From Arachidicoccus sp. (GTDB lineage Bacteria; Bacteroidota; Bacteroidia; Chitinophagales; Chitinophagaceae): 64,000 bases of DNA. Both the position numbers and the translations under genes were made by a program. Shown one piece after another: positions 55,572 through 64,000 of this stretch. How positions within the stretch are numbered: the stretch's first letter is position 1; each line of letters starts with the position of its first letter. Location: the NCBI GenBank assembly GCA_028283605.1, contig JAPWKH010000033.1:1-64000 (forward strand), read 5' to 3'. Under the pieces are notes generated by a model. It saw only the letters and a program-made list of their open reading frames with translations, did not search any database and was not told where the DNA came from.

Positions 55572-57905
55572 TTATTCCTCAAAATCATATTTACCCGGAT
55601 TTACTTCTTTTTTTTCTGAATATTTTCCGTCAGCAGTGGGTACATAAATTTCTGCTGTTGTTCCTTGCGGAATTTCAACATGGAGTTTTACTTTATTATC
55701 CGTGATATGCCATTCGGAAACAATAAGTCCATAAGTTGAATTATAAGAGCCTTTTGCCCAAGTAAGTCCGCCACCGATTAGTGGTTTAATAATAATCTTT
55801 TTATAGCCCGGTTCTGCAGGCTGTATTCCCGCAATATTACGATACATCCAGTTGCCGATAGCGCCGTAAGAATAATGGTTAAAACTGTTCATTCCCGGAT
55901 TTTCAAAACTTCCGTCTGGCTTTTGTCCGTCCCATCTTTCCCATATAGTCGTGGCTCCATGCAATACCGGATATAGCCAGCTCGGATAAGTTTTTTGTAA
56001 CAACAATTTATATGCAATATCACTATATCCGAATCTACTCAAAACCTCACATAGATAAGGCGTTCCCAAAAAGCCGGTGGTCAGATGGTCATCATAATCA
56101 TGTACATTTTCTACGAGGCGCTTCGCTGCCTGCGCACGCAACTCTTCCGGCAACATATCGAACTGCAAAGCCAATACATAAGCCGTTTGTGTAGAAGAAA
56201 CCAATCGCCCGTTCGGAGTAACATATTCTTTTAAGAATGCTTTTTTGACGGCGTTCAAAAGAGCGGTATATGTTTGCACATCATCGGTTTTTCCTATGAC
56301 TTGCGCCGTATTGATGAGTATTTGAACGGAGTTGGCATAGAAACATTGCGCTATCAGATATTTATCGGTAACGGCAGATCTTCCATCATCATCATCATCG
56401 GGGCGATAAAAAAGCCAATCGCCAAAGTGAAAGCCTGTGCTCCATAAATTATTTACACTCTTACTATGCATATATTCCACCCAGGCTTTCATGCTTGCAT
56501 ATTGTTGCTTCAATATCTTCTCATCTCCGTAAACCATATACATATTCCATGGTATAATGGTTGCCACATCAGACCAGCCGGCAGAACCGGCATCGTTACC
56601 ACCGAGGACATTCGGAATTACAAATGGAACTGCACCATCCGGAAGCTGGTCGGCGGCTACATCTTTCAGCCATTTAGAGAAAAAGTTTTTTACGTCTCTG
56701 TTATAAGCAGCCGTTAAAGAAAATACTTGTGCATCGCCCGTCCAGCCGAGACGCTCGTCTCTCTGCGGACAGTCGGTAGGCACATCGAGGAAATTACCTC
56801 TTTGCCCCCATTGAATGTTGTGTTGCAATTTATTCAGCAGCGAGTCGGAACATTCAAAAGTTCCGGAAGGCTTCATATCGGAATACAAAGCAACAGCCGT
56901 AAAATCTCCCGGCTTAATATTGCCAGGATAGCCTTCTATTTTTATATAGCGGAATCCATAGAACGTGAAATGAGGTTCAAATGTTTCTTCCTGTCCGCCT
57001 TTTAAAATATAGGTTGCCGTGGCTTTAGCACCGCGATAATTTGTATTGTAAAAATTACCGTTTTTATCAAGCACTTCTGCGTGTTGCAGCGTAATTTTTG
57101 TTCCTGCCTGCCCGTTTGCTTTTACAATTACCCAACCAACAAGATTTTGGCCGAAATCAATAACTTTTTCTCCTTTGGGCGTTGTTATAATTTTTACAGG
57201 ATTAAATGTTTCGTGCTTTCTTACAGGTTCATTTTCTGTCGGAATAAGATTTGAAAAATCGTAGTCTACAATTTTTACGGAAGACCAATCGCGGTCGTTA
57301 TAACCGGCATTTGCCCATCCTGTTTTTTCTAAGCGATCATCAATTGTTTCTCCATCATAAATTTCGGCAGATACAATACTACCCGTCGAGCTTCTCCAGC
57401 TATCATCCGTATTAATTGTTTCTTTTGTTCCGTCTTTATAAATAATTTCCAATTGCGACAGCAATGCAAGCGTATGACCATAATGATTTTTATTGTGCTC
57501 GCCCCAGGCCAGTTTGCCGCGATACCATCCATTACCAATCGTTATGCCGACGGCATTTTGTCCTTTATGCAACAGAGCAGCCACATCGAATTGCTGGTAT
57601 TGTATGCGGTGCGAGTAACTTGTCCAGCCGGGTGTGAGATAATCATTCCCAACTCTATGTCCGTTGATTTCAGCTTCATACATTCCTCTTGAAGTGATGT
57701 AAAGAATAGCAGACTTTATTTCTTTCTTATCTTTCTTAGCAGAAAAAACTTTTCTGAAATATTGTGCGGCACTCGAATCGTCACTTTCATTATAGCCTAT
57801 CTCAATCCATTTGGCATTCCAGATATGCGAAAGCGCCTTTGCATTTACCTGAAATAAAGTGAGCAAAAAAATAAATTGACAAAATACGAGCTTTTTAGTA
57901 ATCAT
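55572..57905 (-). CDS. Alpha-L-rhamnosidase (GH78)
   Basis: 777 residues with signal peptide (VFCQFIFLLTLFQVNAKA). N-terminal beta domains (ILYITSRGMYEAEINGHRVG, YLTPGWTSYSHRIQYQ), then the (alpha/alpha)6 catalytic domain with the GH78 motif DCPQRDERLGWTGDAQVF (about residue 375), SAGWSDVATIIPWNMY, FHFGDWL, and ATTIWERWDGQKPDG with the general base Glu. The C-terminal beta-sandwich ends at KYDFEE. Releases terminal L-rhamnose from plant or microbial glycans, probably in the periplasm. It feeds the transporter gene 14 bases upstream in the operon. Confidence 0.93.
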   Translation of the reverse strand: MITKKLVFCQFIFLLTLFQVNAKALSHIWNAKWIEIGYNESDDSSAAQYFRKVFSAKKDKKEIKSAILYITSRGMYEAEINGHRVGNDYLTPGWTSYSHRIQYQQFDVAALLHKGQNAVGITIGNGWYRGKLAWGEHNKNHYGHTLALLSQLEIIYKDGTKETINTDDSWRSSTGSIVSAEIYDGETIDDRLEKTGWANAGYNDRDWSSVKIVDYDFSNLIPTENEPVRKHETFNPVKIITTPKGEKVIDFGQNLVGWVIVKANGQAGTKITLQHAEVLDKNGNFYNTNYRGAKATATYILKGGQEETFEPHFTFYGFRYIKIEGYPGNIKPGDFTAVALYSDMKPSGTFECSDSLLNKLQHNIQWGQRGNFLDVPTDCPQRDERLGWTGDAQVFSLTAAYNRDVKNFFSKWLKDVAADQLPDGAVPFVIPNVLGGNDAGSAGWSDVATIIPWNMYMVYGDEKILKQQYASMKAWVEYMHSKSVNNLWSTGFHFGDWLFYRPDDDDDGRSAVTDKYLIAQCFYANSVQILINTAQVIGKTDDVQTYTALLNAVKKAFLKEYVTPNGRLVSSTQTAYVLALQFDMLPEELRAQAAKRLVENVHDYDDHLTTGFLGTPYLCEVLSRFGYSDIAYKLLLQKTYPSWLYPVLHGATTIWERWDGQKPDGSFENPGMNSFNHYSYGAIGNWMYRNIAGIQPAEPGYKKIIIKPLIGGGLTWAKGSYNSTYGLIVSEWHITDNKVKLHVEIPQGTTAEIYVPTADGKYSEKKEVNPGKYDFEE

Positions 57906-57919
57906 TTTTTAAAAGATGT

Positions 57920-58996
57920 TTATTTTATTGAATTACCATAGCCGACGATTAAAACGGACAGAATAATAAATGCTATTCCTGCAAGTAATGTAAAGAATGT
58001 TTTTCTACGGACGCCTTTCCATTCCTTCAATGCAATCCCCCATAGATTTGCTATAAGAATAATAAACGCCATGTGAAGTATCCAAGAACTTGCGCCGTTA
58101 CCAAGCCTGCTTTCGCCCATTCCGTAAAAGAAAAATTGTAAGAACCATGTTGTGCCGGCTATTGCGCAGAAAACATAATTTTTGAGTAAAGGAGTTTTGG
58201 AATCAATATAATTTCCATAAGTTTTATTGCGTGCATTTAATATCATGCACCAGATAAAATTGGTAGTCAGCCCACCCAGTAAAATAATGATATAGGTAGC
58301 ATTATTTTGAAATAAAAATTCGCCCTGATTTGCATGTGTCGATTTCCAAATTTCATTGGCTTCATTGGCCATCGACTTTCCTGTATCTATTCCAAAAGCA
58401 AAGCAAGCGCTTAATATTCCCGAGATGATTGCGACGATTAAGCCAAGCCCTATTTTATATTCTTCGGCTTTTTTGAGTTGAATATTTTTTTTCAAATCTT
58501 TATCTTTCATCATTCCGGCTTTGCCGCATACAACTATACCCATCACGCATATTAAAATGCCAAGCAGAATAATTTGTCCCCATTTATTTATAAATAAATC
58601 TGTAATGGAATCATGTCCGGCTGAAGGGGAAAAATTATAATATATAGAAGGAATAAGTGAGCCGAAAACAGAACATAACCCGAGAATAATGGTGCTGCCT
58701 AAGGCAACGCCTAAATACCTTACGCCGAGTCCGTAAGTGAGTCCGCCTATTCCCCATAAAATACCAAAAATATAAGTAATGAGAAGCGTGTGGGAATCTG
58801 TGTGAGATATGATTTCCTGAAAATTCGGGATTGTAATCCATGCCGCAAGAAAAGGAATAATGAGCCAAGAAAAAATACCACCGGCGATCCAAAGCGATTC
58901 CCAAGCCCAGCCTTTTACTTTTTTATATGGAATATAAAAACTTCCCGAAGCAAAGCCTCCCAAGAAATGATAGATTATCCCGAGAATTAATTGCAT
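57920..58996 (-). CDS. rhaT: L-rhamnose/proton symporter RhaT
   Basis: 358 residues from [14 protein letters not shown]; in-frame ATGs at 59,029 and 59,041 would place the start upstream of the -7 promoter box. Ten membrane segments as in RhaT of the drug/metabolite transporter superfamily: [76 protein letters not shown] and FLQFFFYGMGESRLGNGASS. Imports L-rhamnose across the inner membrane. Its first 200 or so codons are duplicated, partly without a difference, in the chimeric gene at 60,682-61,410. Confidence 0.92.
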   Translation of the reverse strand: MQLILGIIYHFLGGFASGSFYIPYKKVKGWAWESLWIAGGIFSWLIIPFLAAWITIPNFQEIISHTDSHTLLITYIFGILWGIGGLTYGLGVRYLGVALGSTIILGLCSVFGSLIPSIYYNFSPSAGHDSITDLFINKWGQIILLGILICVMGIVVCGKAGMMKDKDLKKNIQLKKAEEYKIGLGLIVAIISGILSACFAFGIDTGKSMANEANEIWKSTHANQGEFLFQNNATYIIILLGGLTTNFIWCMILNARNKTYGNYIDSKTPLLKNYVFCAIAGTTWFLQFFFYGMGESRLGNGASSWILHMAFIILIANLWGIALKEWKGVRRKTFFTLLAGIAFIILSVLIVGYGNSIK

Positions 58997-59014
58997 AGCT
59001 GACATTTCATAATG

Positions 59015-59022
59015 CAAATATA
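59015..59022 (-). promoter_or_regulatory. -7 promoter element (TATATTTG) upstream of rhaT
   Basis: TAnnTTTGC box 19 bases before the rhaT ATG at 58996, with TTGAT about 20 bases further upstream as a weak -33 match. The same bases occur in the duplicated copy upstream of the chimeric gene (about 61,429-61,436). It implies that rhaT and the genes after it can be transcribed independently of the GH43 gene. Confidence 0.45.
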
Positions 59023-59157
59023 AACGCATGTTTGTTATCAACTATCCTGCACTGTCTCACATTGGAATTAAACTATATTTTGATAGCTGATTGAAAACGT
59101 TGTGCGATAAAGTATATCGATACACTAATATTCACTAATGTCTTTCAATTCTTTTTA

Positions 59158-60642
59158 TCACTCATTTACATGCAGTGAAAATTTTAAGGATTGTTGGGGT
59201 TCCTGTGAGTATGTTTTTCCACCGTCTTTGCTGATGGATTCTTTTTCACTAAAATTATGTTTGATTATGTGGTAAACAAATCCATAACTTCCTAGTGTTG
59301 CATCAGAACGCAAGACAAAAGCATAGTGATCGTTTTTATTCACTTGCACATTGGGATGAATAACAATATTTTTTGCAGACCAACCGAGTATGTTTGAGTC
59401 AATAGACATCCTAAACAAAGACTCCTCCGAAGGAAAATTATTTGTACCGGTTTTATATACTTCAAAAATTAAGTTCTCGTTCGGATGGTTGTTTTTAAAC
59501 AGTGGTATTACGATATCTTCGAGTTTGCCTGAACTTTTTACAGTAAAGCTTTGCATGTGTTGCACATTGTTGGCAATATCGCATTTTAATGAATAAATTT
59601 TTTCGTTTGATGTATCTTCCGTTACAAACCTATCAGCAGATTTATTCGAACAATCAATCGCCAATATATTTCCTTCTTCGTCAAATGACAGAGGCGTCCA
59701 GAAGTAATTTGCCAAGGATTCATTTTTTGCGCCATTGTTCCACAAATCGCTGCCGTATACATATAATGTATCGGCATTATATTTCAATACTGAAACAAAT
59801 GACGGCTGACCACCGCAAGAATTATCATTTATTTTTTTTGCTTCTGACCACGGACCGAGCGGGGAAGATGCAGTCTTATAAGAAGTGCCGGTTCCGCCAC
59901 AATAACCACAATTAGGATCGGAATATAAAACATAATATATTCCTTTACGTTTAAATAAACCCGGGGCTTCCGTTGCCCCGCTTGTTACGGATTTTACATA
60001 TTCACCTGTTCCCGTTAAGTAATCGTCGCTCAGTTTTTCTATAACAATAGACCCTCTTGTTTTCCAGTCTGTATAGGCTAAATAAGCCGTGCCGTTGTCA
60101 TCTACAAAAACATCATGATCTCCGTTGTTCAACCCCGGTGGCAAGCCTGCATTTATTGCAAGTTTAGGCTCTGCCATTTCTTTAAAAGGACCTATGGGTT
60201 TATCAGAAACGAGCACATGATAACCCGAAGTATTATCGTAGCTGTTTATCCATAGCACATATTTTTTAGTTTTTTTATTATAAACAACATGCGGTCTGAA
60301 ACATCCGTACGTAGCACCATTGCATCTGCATTGCCACTTATCGGTATTCGCATCAAATAAGAAGCCTTCATCTTTCCAATGTTTTAAATCTTTTGAAGAA
60401 TATGCTTTGAATCCGCAGAAAGCTGCTTTTTTATTTTGCCACTCAAAACCACAATCATAGCTTGTTCCATATAAATAATAAACACTATTGAAATATGCAA
60501 GCTTTCCATCGTGTGAGTCCACTGCATTTCCTGCGTTATCCAAGCGGACAATTTGCTTTCCTTCTTTTGTAAAGTTTACAAATTGCGCCGAGGACATATT
60601 CGCAAATATGCAACCGAGCAATAAGGTGAGGTAAATTTTCAT
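59158..60642 (-). CDS. Glycoside hydrolase family 43-like beta-propeller enzyme
   Basis: 494 residues with signal peptide (IYLTLLLGCIFANMSSAQ). Five-bladed propeller features of GH43: VDSHDGKLAYFNSVYYLYGT, FKAYSSKDLKHWKDEGFLFD, RPHVVYNKKTKKYVLWINSY, DHDVFVDDNGTAYLAYTDW (catalytic Asp region) and SGATEAPGLFKRKGIYYVLY (Glu in TEAPG as the acid). A C-terminal domain of about 150 residues (MQSFTVKSSGKLEDIVIPLF) looks like a carbohydrate-binding beta sandwich. Likely acts on arabinan, xylan or galactan side chains, complementing the rhamnosidase. Several Cys near FRPH and PNCGYCGG are unusual. Substrate unproven. Confidence 0.82.
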   Translation of the reverse strand: MKIYLTLLLGCIFANMSSAQFVNFTKEGKQIVRLDNAGNAVDSHDGKLAYFNSVYYLYGTSYDCGFEWQNKKAAFCGFKAYSSKDLKHWKDEGFLFDANTDKWQCRCNGATYGCFRPHVVYNKKTKKYVLWINSYDNTSGYHVLVSDKPIGPFKEMAEPKLAINAGLPPGLNNGDHDVFVDDNGTAYLAYTDWKTRGSIVIEKLSDDYLTGTGEYVKSVTSGATEAPGLFKRKGIYYVLYSDPNCGYCGGTGTSYKTASSPLGPWSEAKKINDNSCGGQPSFVSVLKYNADTLYVYGSDLWNNGAKNESLANYFWTPLSFDEEGNILAIDCSNKSADRFVTEDTSNEKIYSLKCDIANNVQHMQSFTVKSSGKLEDIVIPLFKNNHPNENLIFEVYKTGTNNFPSEESLFRMSIDSNILGWSAKNIVIHPNVQVNKNDHYAFVLRSDATLGSYGFVYHIIKHNFSEKESISKDGGKTYSQEPQQSLKFSLHVNE

Positions 60643-60681
60643 TGAAGATAATTTGATAATGATTTTATTGCTTGTAGAAAA

Positions 60682-61410
60682 TCAGCAAACCTGTATCTCG
60701 TCTATACCTAAAAGCATTCCCAGCTTCTTGATTTTTGAATAAATATGCCTAGGTCCATCGTGTCCCATTAATACAACGTCATCATTAAAATCCATTGCGT
60801 AATATTCCGTGAAAGAGCCGCCTGCACTGAAACTGTCCATTATTTTAATTGCCTGTGTATTCTTTATTTTATATTCTTCGGCTTTTTTGAGTCGTATATT
60901 TTTTTTCAAATCTTTATCTTTCATCATCCCGGCTTTGCCGCATACAACTATTCCTATTACACATATTAAAATACCAAGCAGAATAATTTGCCCCCATTTA
61001 TTTATAAATAAATCTGTAATGGAATCATGGCCTGCAGAGGGAGAAAAATTATAATATAAAGATGGAATAAGAGAGCCGAAGACAGAACATAATCCGAGAA
61101 TAATGATGCTGCCCAAAGCAACGCCCAAATATCTTAGGCCGAGACCGTAAGTAAGTCCGCCTATTCCCCATAAAATACCAAAAATATAAGTAATGAGAAG
61201 CGTGTGCGAATCTGTGTGAGATATGATTTCCTGAAAATTCGGGATTGTAATCCATGCCGCAAGAAAAGGAATAATGAGCCAAGAAAAAATACCACCGGCG
61301 ATCCAAAGCGATTCCCAAGCCCAGCCTTTTACTTTTTTATATGGAATATAAAAACTTCCCGAAGCAAAGCCTCCCAAGAAATGATAGATTATCCCGAGAA
61401 TTAATTGCAT
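60682..61410 (-). pseudogene. Chimeric duplicate: start of rhaT joined to pieces of the isomerase gene
   Basis: The open frame starts like RhaT ([14 protein letters not shown]) and follows it for about 198 residues to [15 protein letters not shown]. It then switches to the isomerase text [38 protein letters not shown], skips about 95 isomerase residues and ends [18 protein letters not shown], matching the isomerase C-terminus. The switch lies at EYKI, where both parents read nearly alike (EEYKIGL and GEYEIKN). The first 240 or so bases are identical to the rhaT copy, later parts differ by several percent. Half of the transporter helices are missing, so it should not work as RhaT or as an isomerase. 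Confidence 0.85.
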
Positions 61411-61482
61411 AGCTGACATTTCATAATGCAAATATAAACGCATGTTTGTTATCAAGTATCCTGCGCTATCCTGATTATTATT

Positions 61483-62388
61483 TATAGTTGAATCATAATA
61501 ATTTGTCATATTATTTGTATTTTTGTATTATGTCGTATTCTATAGATTTCCGCAAACAATTATTTAAGATTAAGCGTCAGGAAAATCTCACATTTCAAGA
61601 AACTGCAGAAAGATTTGGTATTCCCATAAGGACGTTGTTTAGATGGCAAAAATGTATAAATCCTAAAAACAAAGCGGAACAAAACCTTCAACAAAAAATA
61701 GATATGGAAGCATTGCGAAAAGATGTTGAGCAACATCCGGATCATTATCAATATGAGAGAAGCGAGGAAGTTTGGGGGTAGGGCAAAGCACGATATTTTA
61801 TGCCCTAAAGCGTCTGGGAATCAGTTGTAAAAAACGCTGTTTCATCCCAAAAGCAGATGAACTCTCCAGGCTTATCTTCCAACTTAAATTATTGCGCTAT
61901 GAGCGGATCGAAAAAAGACCTGTTGTTTATTTAGATGAAAAAGTGGGTTTTCGGTAGATGCGCCCAGAGGAAAGTGGCTACAGCCAAAAAGGGAAGAAAT
62001 GTTATGGCTGTAAAGACTGGCACGCAAGAGGAAGGCTAAACGCTATCGGAGCGATAACAAACTTCAAGCTACTCAATGTATGTTTATTTGATTGTAACAT
62101 AGATGCCGATGTATTCTATGGCTGGCTTACACAGCAATTATTACCTGCTATTGCTCCAAACTCGGTTATTGTACTTGACAATGCAACATTTCACAAGCGG
62201 GATGATGCTTTGCGGGCTGTGCAAAAGCAAGGACATATTTTGGAGTTTCTCCCACCTTACAGCCCTGACCTTAATCCAATAGAAAAGAAATGGGCACAGG
62301 CCAAAAGTATCAGAAGGAAATTTGGATATACTCCTGAAGAACTTTTTATTTACACTGATTTATGACGGGTTATTCTGATTTAACTATA
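61483..62388 (+). mobile_element. IS630-family insertion sequence, degraded
   Basis: About 0.9 kb with imperfect 26-base inverted ends: TATAGTTGAATCATAATAA at 61483 and the complement of TATAGTTAAATCAGAATAA finishing at 62388, both continuing to GTCATA. It contains one transposase reading frame broken by a frameshift and a stop. TA dinucleotides stand at both borders, as expected for IS630 target duplication. It abuts the chimeric rhaT duplicate. Confidence 0.75.
61530..62365 (+). pseudogene. IS630-family transposase, frameshift and in-frame stop
   Basis: Starts MSYSIDFRKQLFKIKRQENL with a helix-turn-helix (FQETAERFGIPIRTLFRWQK). The frame shifts near 61775-61785 (a G5 run) into GVGQSTIFYALKRLGISCKK, then YLDEKVGFR is followed by an in-frame TAG at 61955-61957. 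The same frame then reads MRPEESGYSQKGKKCYG to the end. The DDE triad can be read across the breaks: YLDEKVGF, VLDNATFH and PPYSPDLNPIEKKWAQAK. Inactive as read; two single-base corrections would restore it. Confidence 0.82.
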
Positions 62389-62414
62389 TAAAAATTATAA
62401 TGTATAATAAAACA

Positions 62415-62442
62415 AAAACAGTAGCGGAAAGGCTACTGTTTT
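62415..62442. terminator. Bidirectional hairpin terminator
   Basis: AAAACAGTAGC (62415-62425), loop GGAAAG, GCTACTGTTTT (62432-62442): 11 perfect pairs. On the minus strand it is followed by more Ts (TTTTTGTTTTATT when counted through the stem end). It lies 38 bases beyond the stop of the M56 gene and just outside the IS630 element. Confidence 0.7.
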
Positions 62443-62479
62443 ATATAATATAATATCGCTGTATTTATTGCTGCATATA

Positions 62480-64000
62480 TTATTTCGAAACCGTAAATAT
62501 TATTCTTTGTTTTTGCCTGTAAGCTACAGGATGGCCGTTTTGAATAGCCGGTTTCCACTTACCGCTGTTATAAATTACTCTTACTGCCTCTTCGGAAGTT
62601 CCATAATCGGGATTGGGCGCTTTAATAACTTTTACTTCTGATATTTCACCGGATTTATCAATTAAAAAAGAAACGGTAACCGGATATTGCCCGGCCGGCG
62701 CATGATGCTTAAGCGGAACATCTTGTCTTAAATTCGATTTAAGATAATTGACCCAAGCTGCAGAACCTCCTGGAAATTCCGCCTCGTGTTGCACAGAAGT
62801 AAATTCTATAGTATGATCTTTCTCTCTGTTTCCATAGCCGACAACAACAACCTCAGGTAAAGTATCTTTTCTAAAAAATATTTTATTAGAATCTCTAACA
62901 ACTATTACATCTCTATTGATAGGGCTTGAGCGGCCTACTACAATTATTGGTTTCTTCTCATTTTTTGATGAAAATGCTATATAAGTGGCTTTTATCTTAG
63001 CAGGAGAATCTATTTTGGTGTAATATTTTAGAGCGTCTTTAGTTGTGATTTTTATTACTCCGTTTTTAGCCTCATTGCCGAACATAGATGTGGCAACAGC
63101 ATCCTTAAGTACCGATACAGAAGCTATATCTGATGGATCAATTTTATCCAACAATTCTTTAGAAGCAATTTTCCCATTGATTATATACAAAGGCTCAGCG
63201 CCATTGATGCCACGCACAAATAATTTTGTTTTTGCTGTATCAAATACATGATTGATATTATCGTGTTTGGATGTAATAATTATGACTCCAATTCTCCCCT
63301 TAACGCCATATAATGAAGTTGCCAGGGTATCTTTTAATACAGATATAGAAGCAATGCTATCCGGAGATAATGTTGTATATTTTTCTTCCTTGAGCGGAAC
63401 GCCATCTAAAATATACAATGGTTTTTTCTTTAAAGTATCCTGTTTTGGAGTATTTATATAAACTGTATCGGACAAAGCATGATATTGAAGCGAATCGCTA
63501 TGGAGTTTTAATTTCAAGACAGCAATCATGTGATCCAAAGACGCGCCTGTTTTTTTTGATTCCATGCGATGAGCGCGAAAGGCAAATGCAAAAGAAATGA
63601 TGCCAAGTAGCGGCAAAACCATTAGCCTTCTCAAATAACTGAATTTTGTTTTTTGAGAATTGGTAATCATTTTTAATCTCTTTTTTATTGTTGAATAAAA
63701 GAATGGATGAGCAGGTTCGAAAGCAAACTTGCCAACTTGTGTCAGCAGCAACATCCTTGCAAAAGCCTCGCCATCTCCATTTTTTACAGCTTTCTCATCT
63801 GCAATAAATTCATGTATCAATGTGAGTTCGCTGTTCATAAAATAAAAAACGGGATTCATCCAAAACACTGCTTTCAGTATTTGAAAAAAAAGTTTATCCC
63901 ACGAATGTTTTTGTTCTATGTGCGCCATTTCATGGCGAAAAATCTGAGCGCCTGTTTCATCATCCAATTCAATATCTTTTCGCCAAAATAAATTTCTGAA
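62480..64000 (-). CDS. M56 (BlaR1-type) peptidase with plug-like repeats and TonB C-terminal domain (partial)
   Basis: The frame is open past 64,000, so the N-terminal membrane helices are outside the window. Visible parts in order: the zinc-peptidase motif FRHEMAHIEQKHSWD (HEMAH) with a third ligand region EFIADEKAV; a membrane helix (LRRLMVLPLLGIISFAFAF); two repeats each reading PLYI(L/I)(D/N)G..., ISVLKDTLATSLYG or VSVLKDAVATSMFG, then GVIIIT or GVIKITT, which resemble the plug domain of SusC-like receptors; LPEVVVVGYGNREKD, like the start of mature SusC proteins; and a TonB C-terminal domain (AEFPGGSAAWVNYLKSNL, YPVTVSFLIDKSGEISEVKV, GKWKPAIQNG). It probably senses an envelope signal and degrades a BlaI-like repressor; the plug repeats' role is unknown. 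Confidence 0.85.
   Translation of the reverse strand, partial: FRNLFWRKDIELDDETGAQIFRHEMAHIEQKHSWDKLFFQILKAVFWMNPVFYFMNSELTLIHEFIADEKAVKNGDGEAFARMLLLTQVGKFAFEPAHPFFYSTIKKRLKMITNSQKTKFSYLRRLMVLPLLGIISFAFAFRAHRMESKKTGASLDHMIAVLKLKLHSDSLQYHALSDTVYINTPKQDTLKKKPLYILDGVPLKEEKYTTLSPDSIASISVLKDTLATSLYGVKGRIGVIIITSKHDNINHVFDTAKTKLFVRGINGAEPLYIINGKIASKELLDKIDPSDIASVSVLKDAVATSMFGNEAKNGVIKITTKDALKYYTKIDSPAKIKATYIAFSSKNEKKPIIVVGRSSPINRDVIVVRDSNKIFFRKDTLPEVVVVGYGNREKDHTIEFTSVQHEAEFPGGSAAWVNYLKSNLRQDVPLKHHAPAGQYPVTVSFLIDKSGEISEVKVIKAPNPDYGTSEEAVRVIYNSGKWKPAIQNGHPVAYRQKQRIIFTVSK

Overview
The window appears to be two unrelated genomes joined end to end. Bases 1 to about 30,430 look like an alphaproteobacterium of the Caulobacterales (Caulobacter/Asticcacaulis type). 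They carry a GC-rich dnaK-dnaJ pair of Caulobacter type, the cell-cycle regulator gcrA, Caulobacter-type TonB-dependent receptors and a leucine-degradation cluster. From about 30,430 to 64,000 the DNA is AT-rich and looks like a member of the Bacteroidota, probably Chitinophagaceae. It has TamB/DUF490, TAnnTTTG promoter elements, an M56 peptidase with SusC-like plug repeats, and a rhamnose utilisation operon. The switch falls between the upstream region of a receptor gene and the middle of a tamB gene, which suggests a chimeric contig rather than gene transfer. Frameshifts and in-frame stops are common in several stretches (4-5, 9.3-9.5, 12.3-14.8, 28-33.5 and 61.5-62.4 kb), so part of the gene breakage may be sequence error.

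Alphaproteobacterial part: dnaJ (partial) and dnaK with a heat-shock-type promoter (1-2.7 kb); an ATPase fragment and an unknown protein (2.9-4.0 kb); then an 18.5 kb segment bracketed by two same-orientation copies of an IS3-family (IS407-type) element (4,038-5,310 and 21,318-22,595). The segment holds gcrA with DnaA boxes upstream, two small genes cut by an IS21-type remnant, a PAS-GGDEF diguanylate cyclase, an integrase remnant, a NIPSNAP-like gene beside an IS5-type element with a passenger gene, and a surface polysaccharide cluster. That cluster comprises a putative GT-D glycosyltransferase, rmlCBDA for dTDP-L-rhamnose (three of the four genes damaged), a 110 bp MITE derived from a relative of the IS407-type element, an unknown 493-residue protein, a fused GT2-GT4 glycosyltransferase and a polysaccharide pyruvyl transferase. 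After the second IS come tRNA-Leu(CAG), a TonB-dependent receptor, cfa, remnants of a lysR and of mccB, an intact liuC-type hydratase, a truncated biotin carboxylase, and a second, broken receptor.

Bacteroidota part: tamB (5' part frameshifted), a Sco1 copper chaperone with DUF420 (cytochrome oxidase assembly), an ArsR regulator with two tandem palindromes in front and AHSA1 genes behind, a heavy-metal RND efflux operon (small secreted protein, czcC, czcB, czcA), methionine aminopeptidase, a GH3 glycosidase, and a rhamnose operon. The rhamnose operon runs on the minus strand as GH43, rhaT, GH78 alpha-L-rhamnosidase, aldolase-dehydrogenase fusion, fucose/arabinose-type isomerase, rhamnose isomerase, FGGY kinase and an FMN lactate oxidase/dehydrogenase. 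Together these would release L-rhamnose from glycans, import it, isomerise, phosphorylate and cleave it, and handle the lactaldehyde/lactate produced. Upstream lies a chimeric duplicate made of the start of rhaT and pieces of the isomerase, next to an IS630-type element. The window ends in an M56 peptidase with TonB-related domains.
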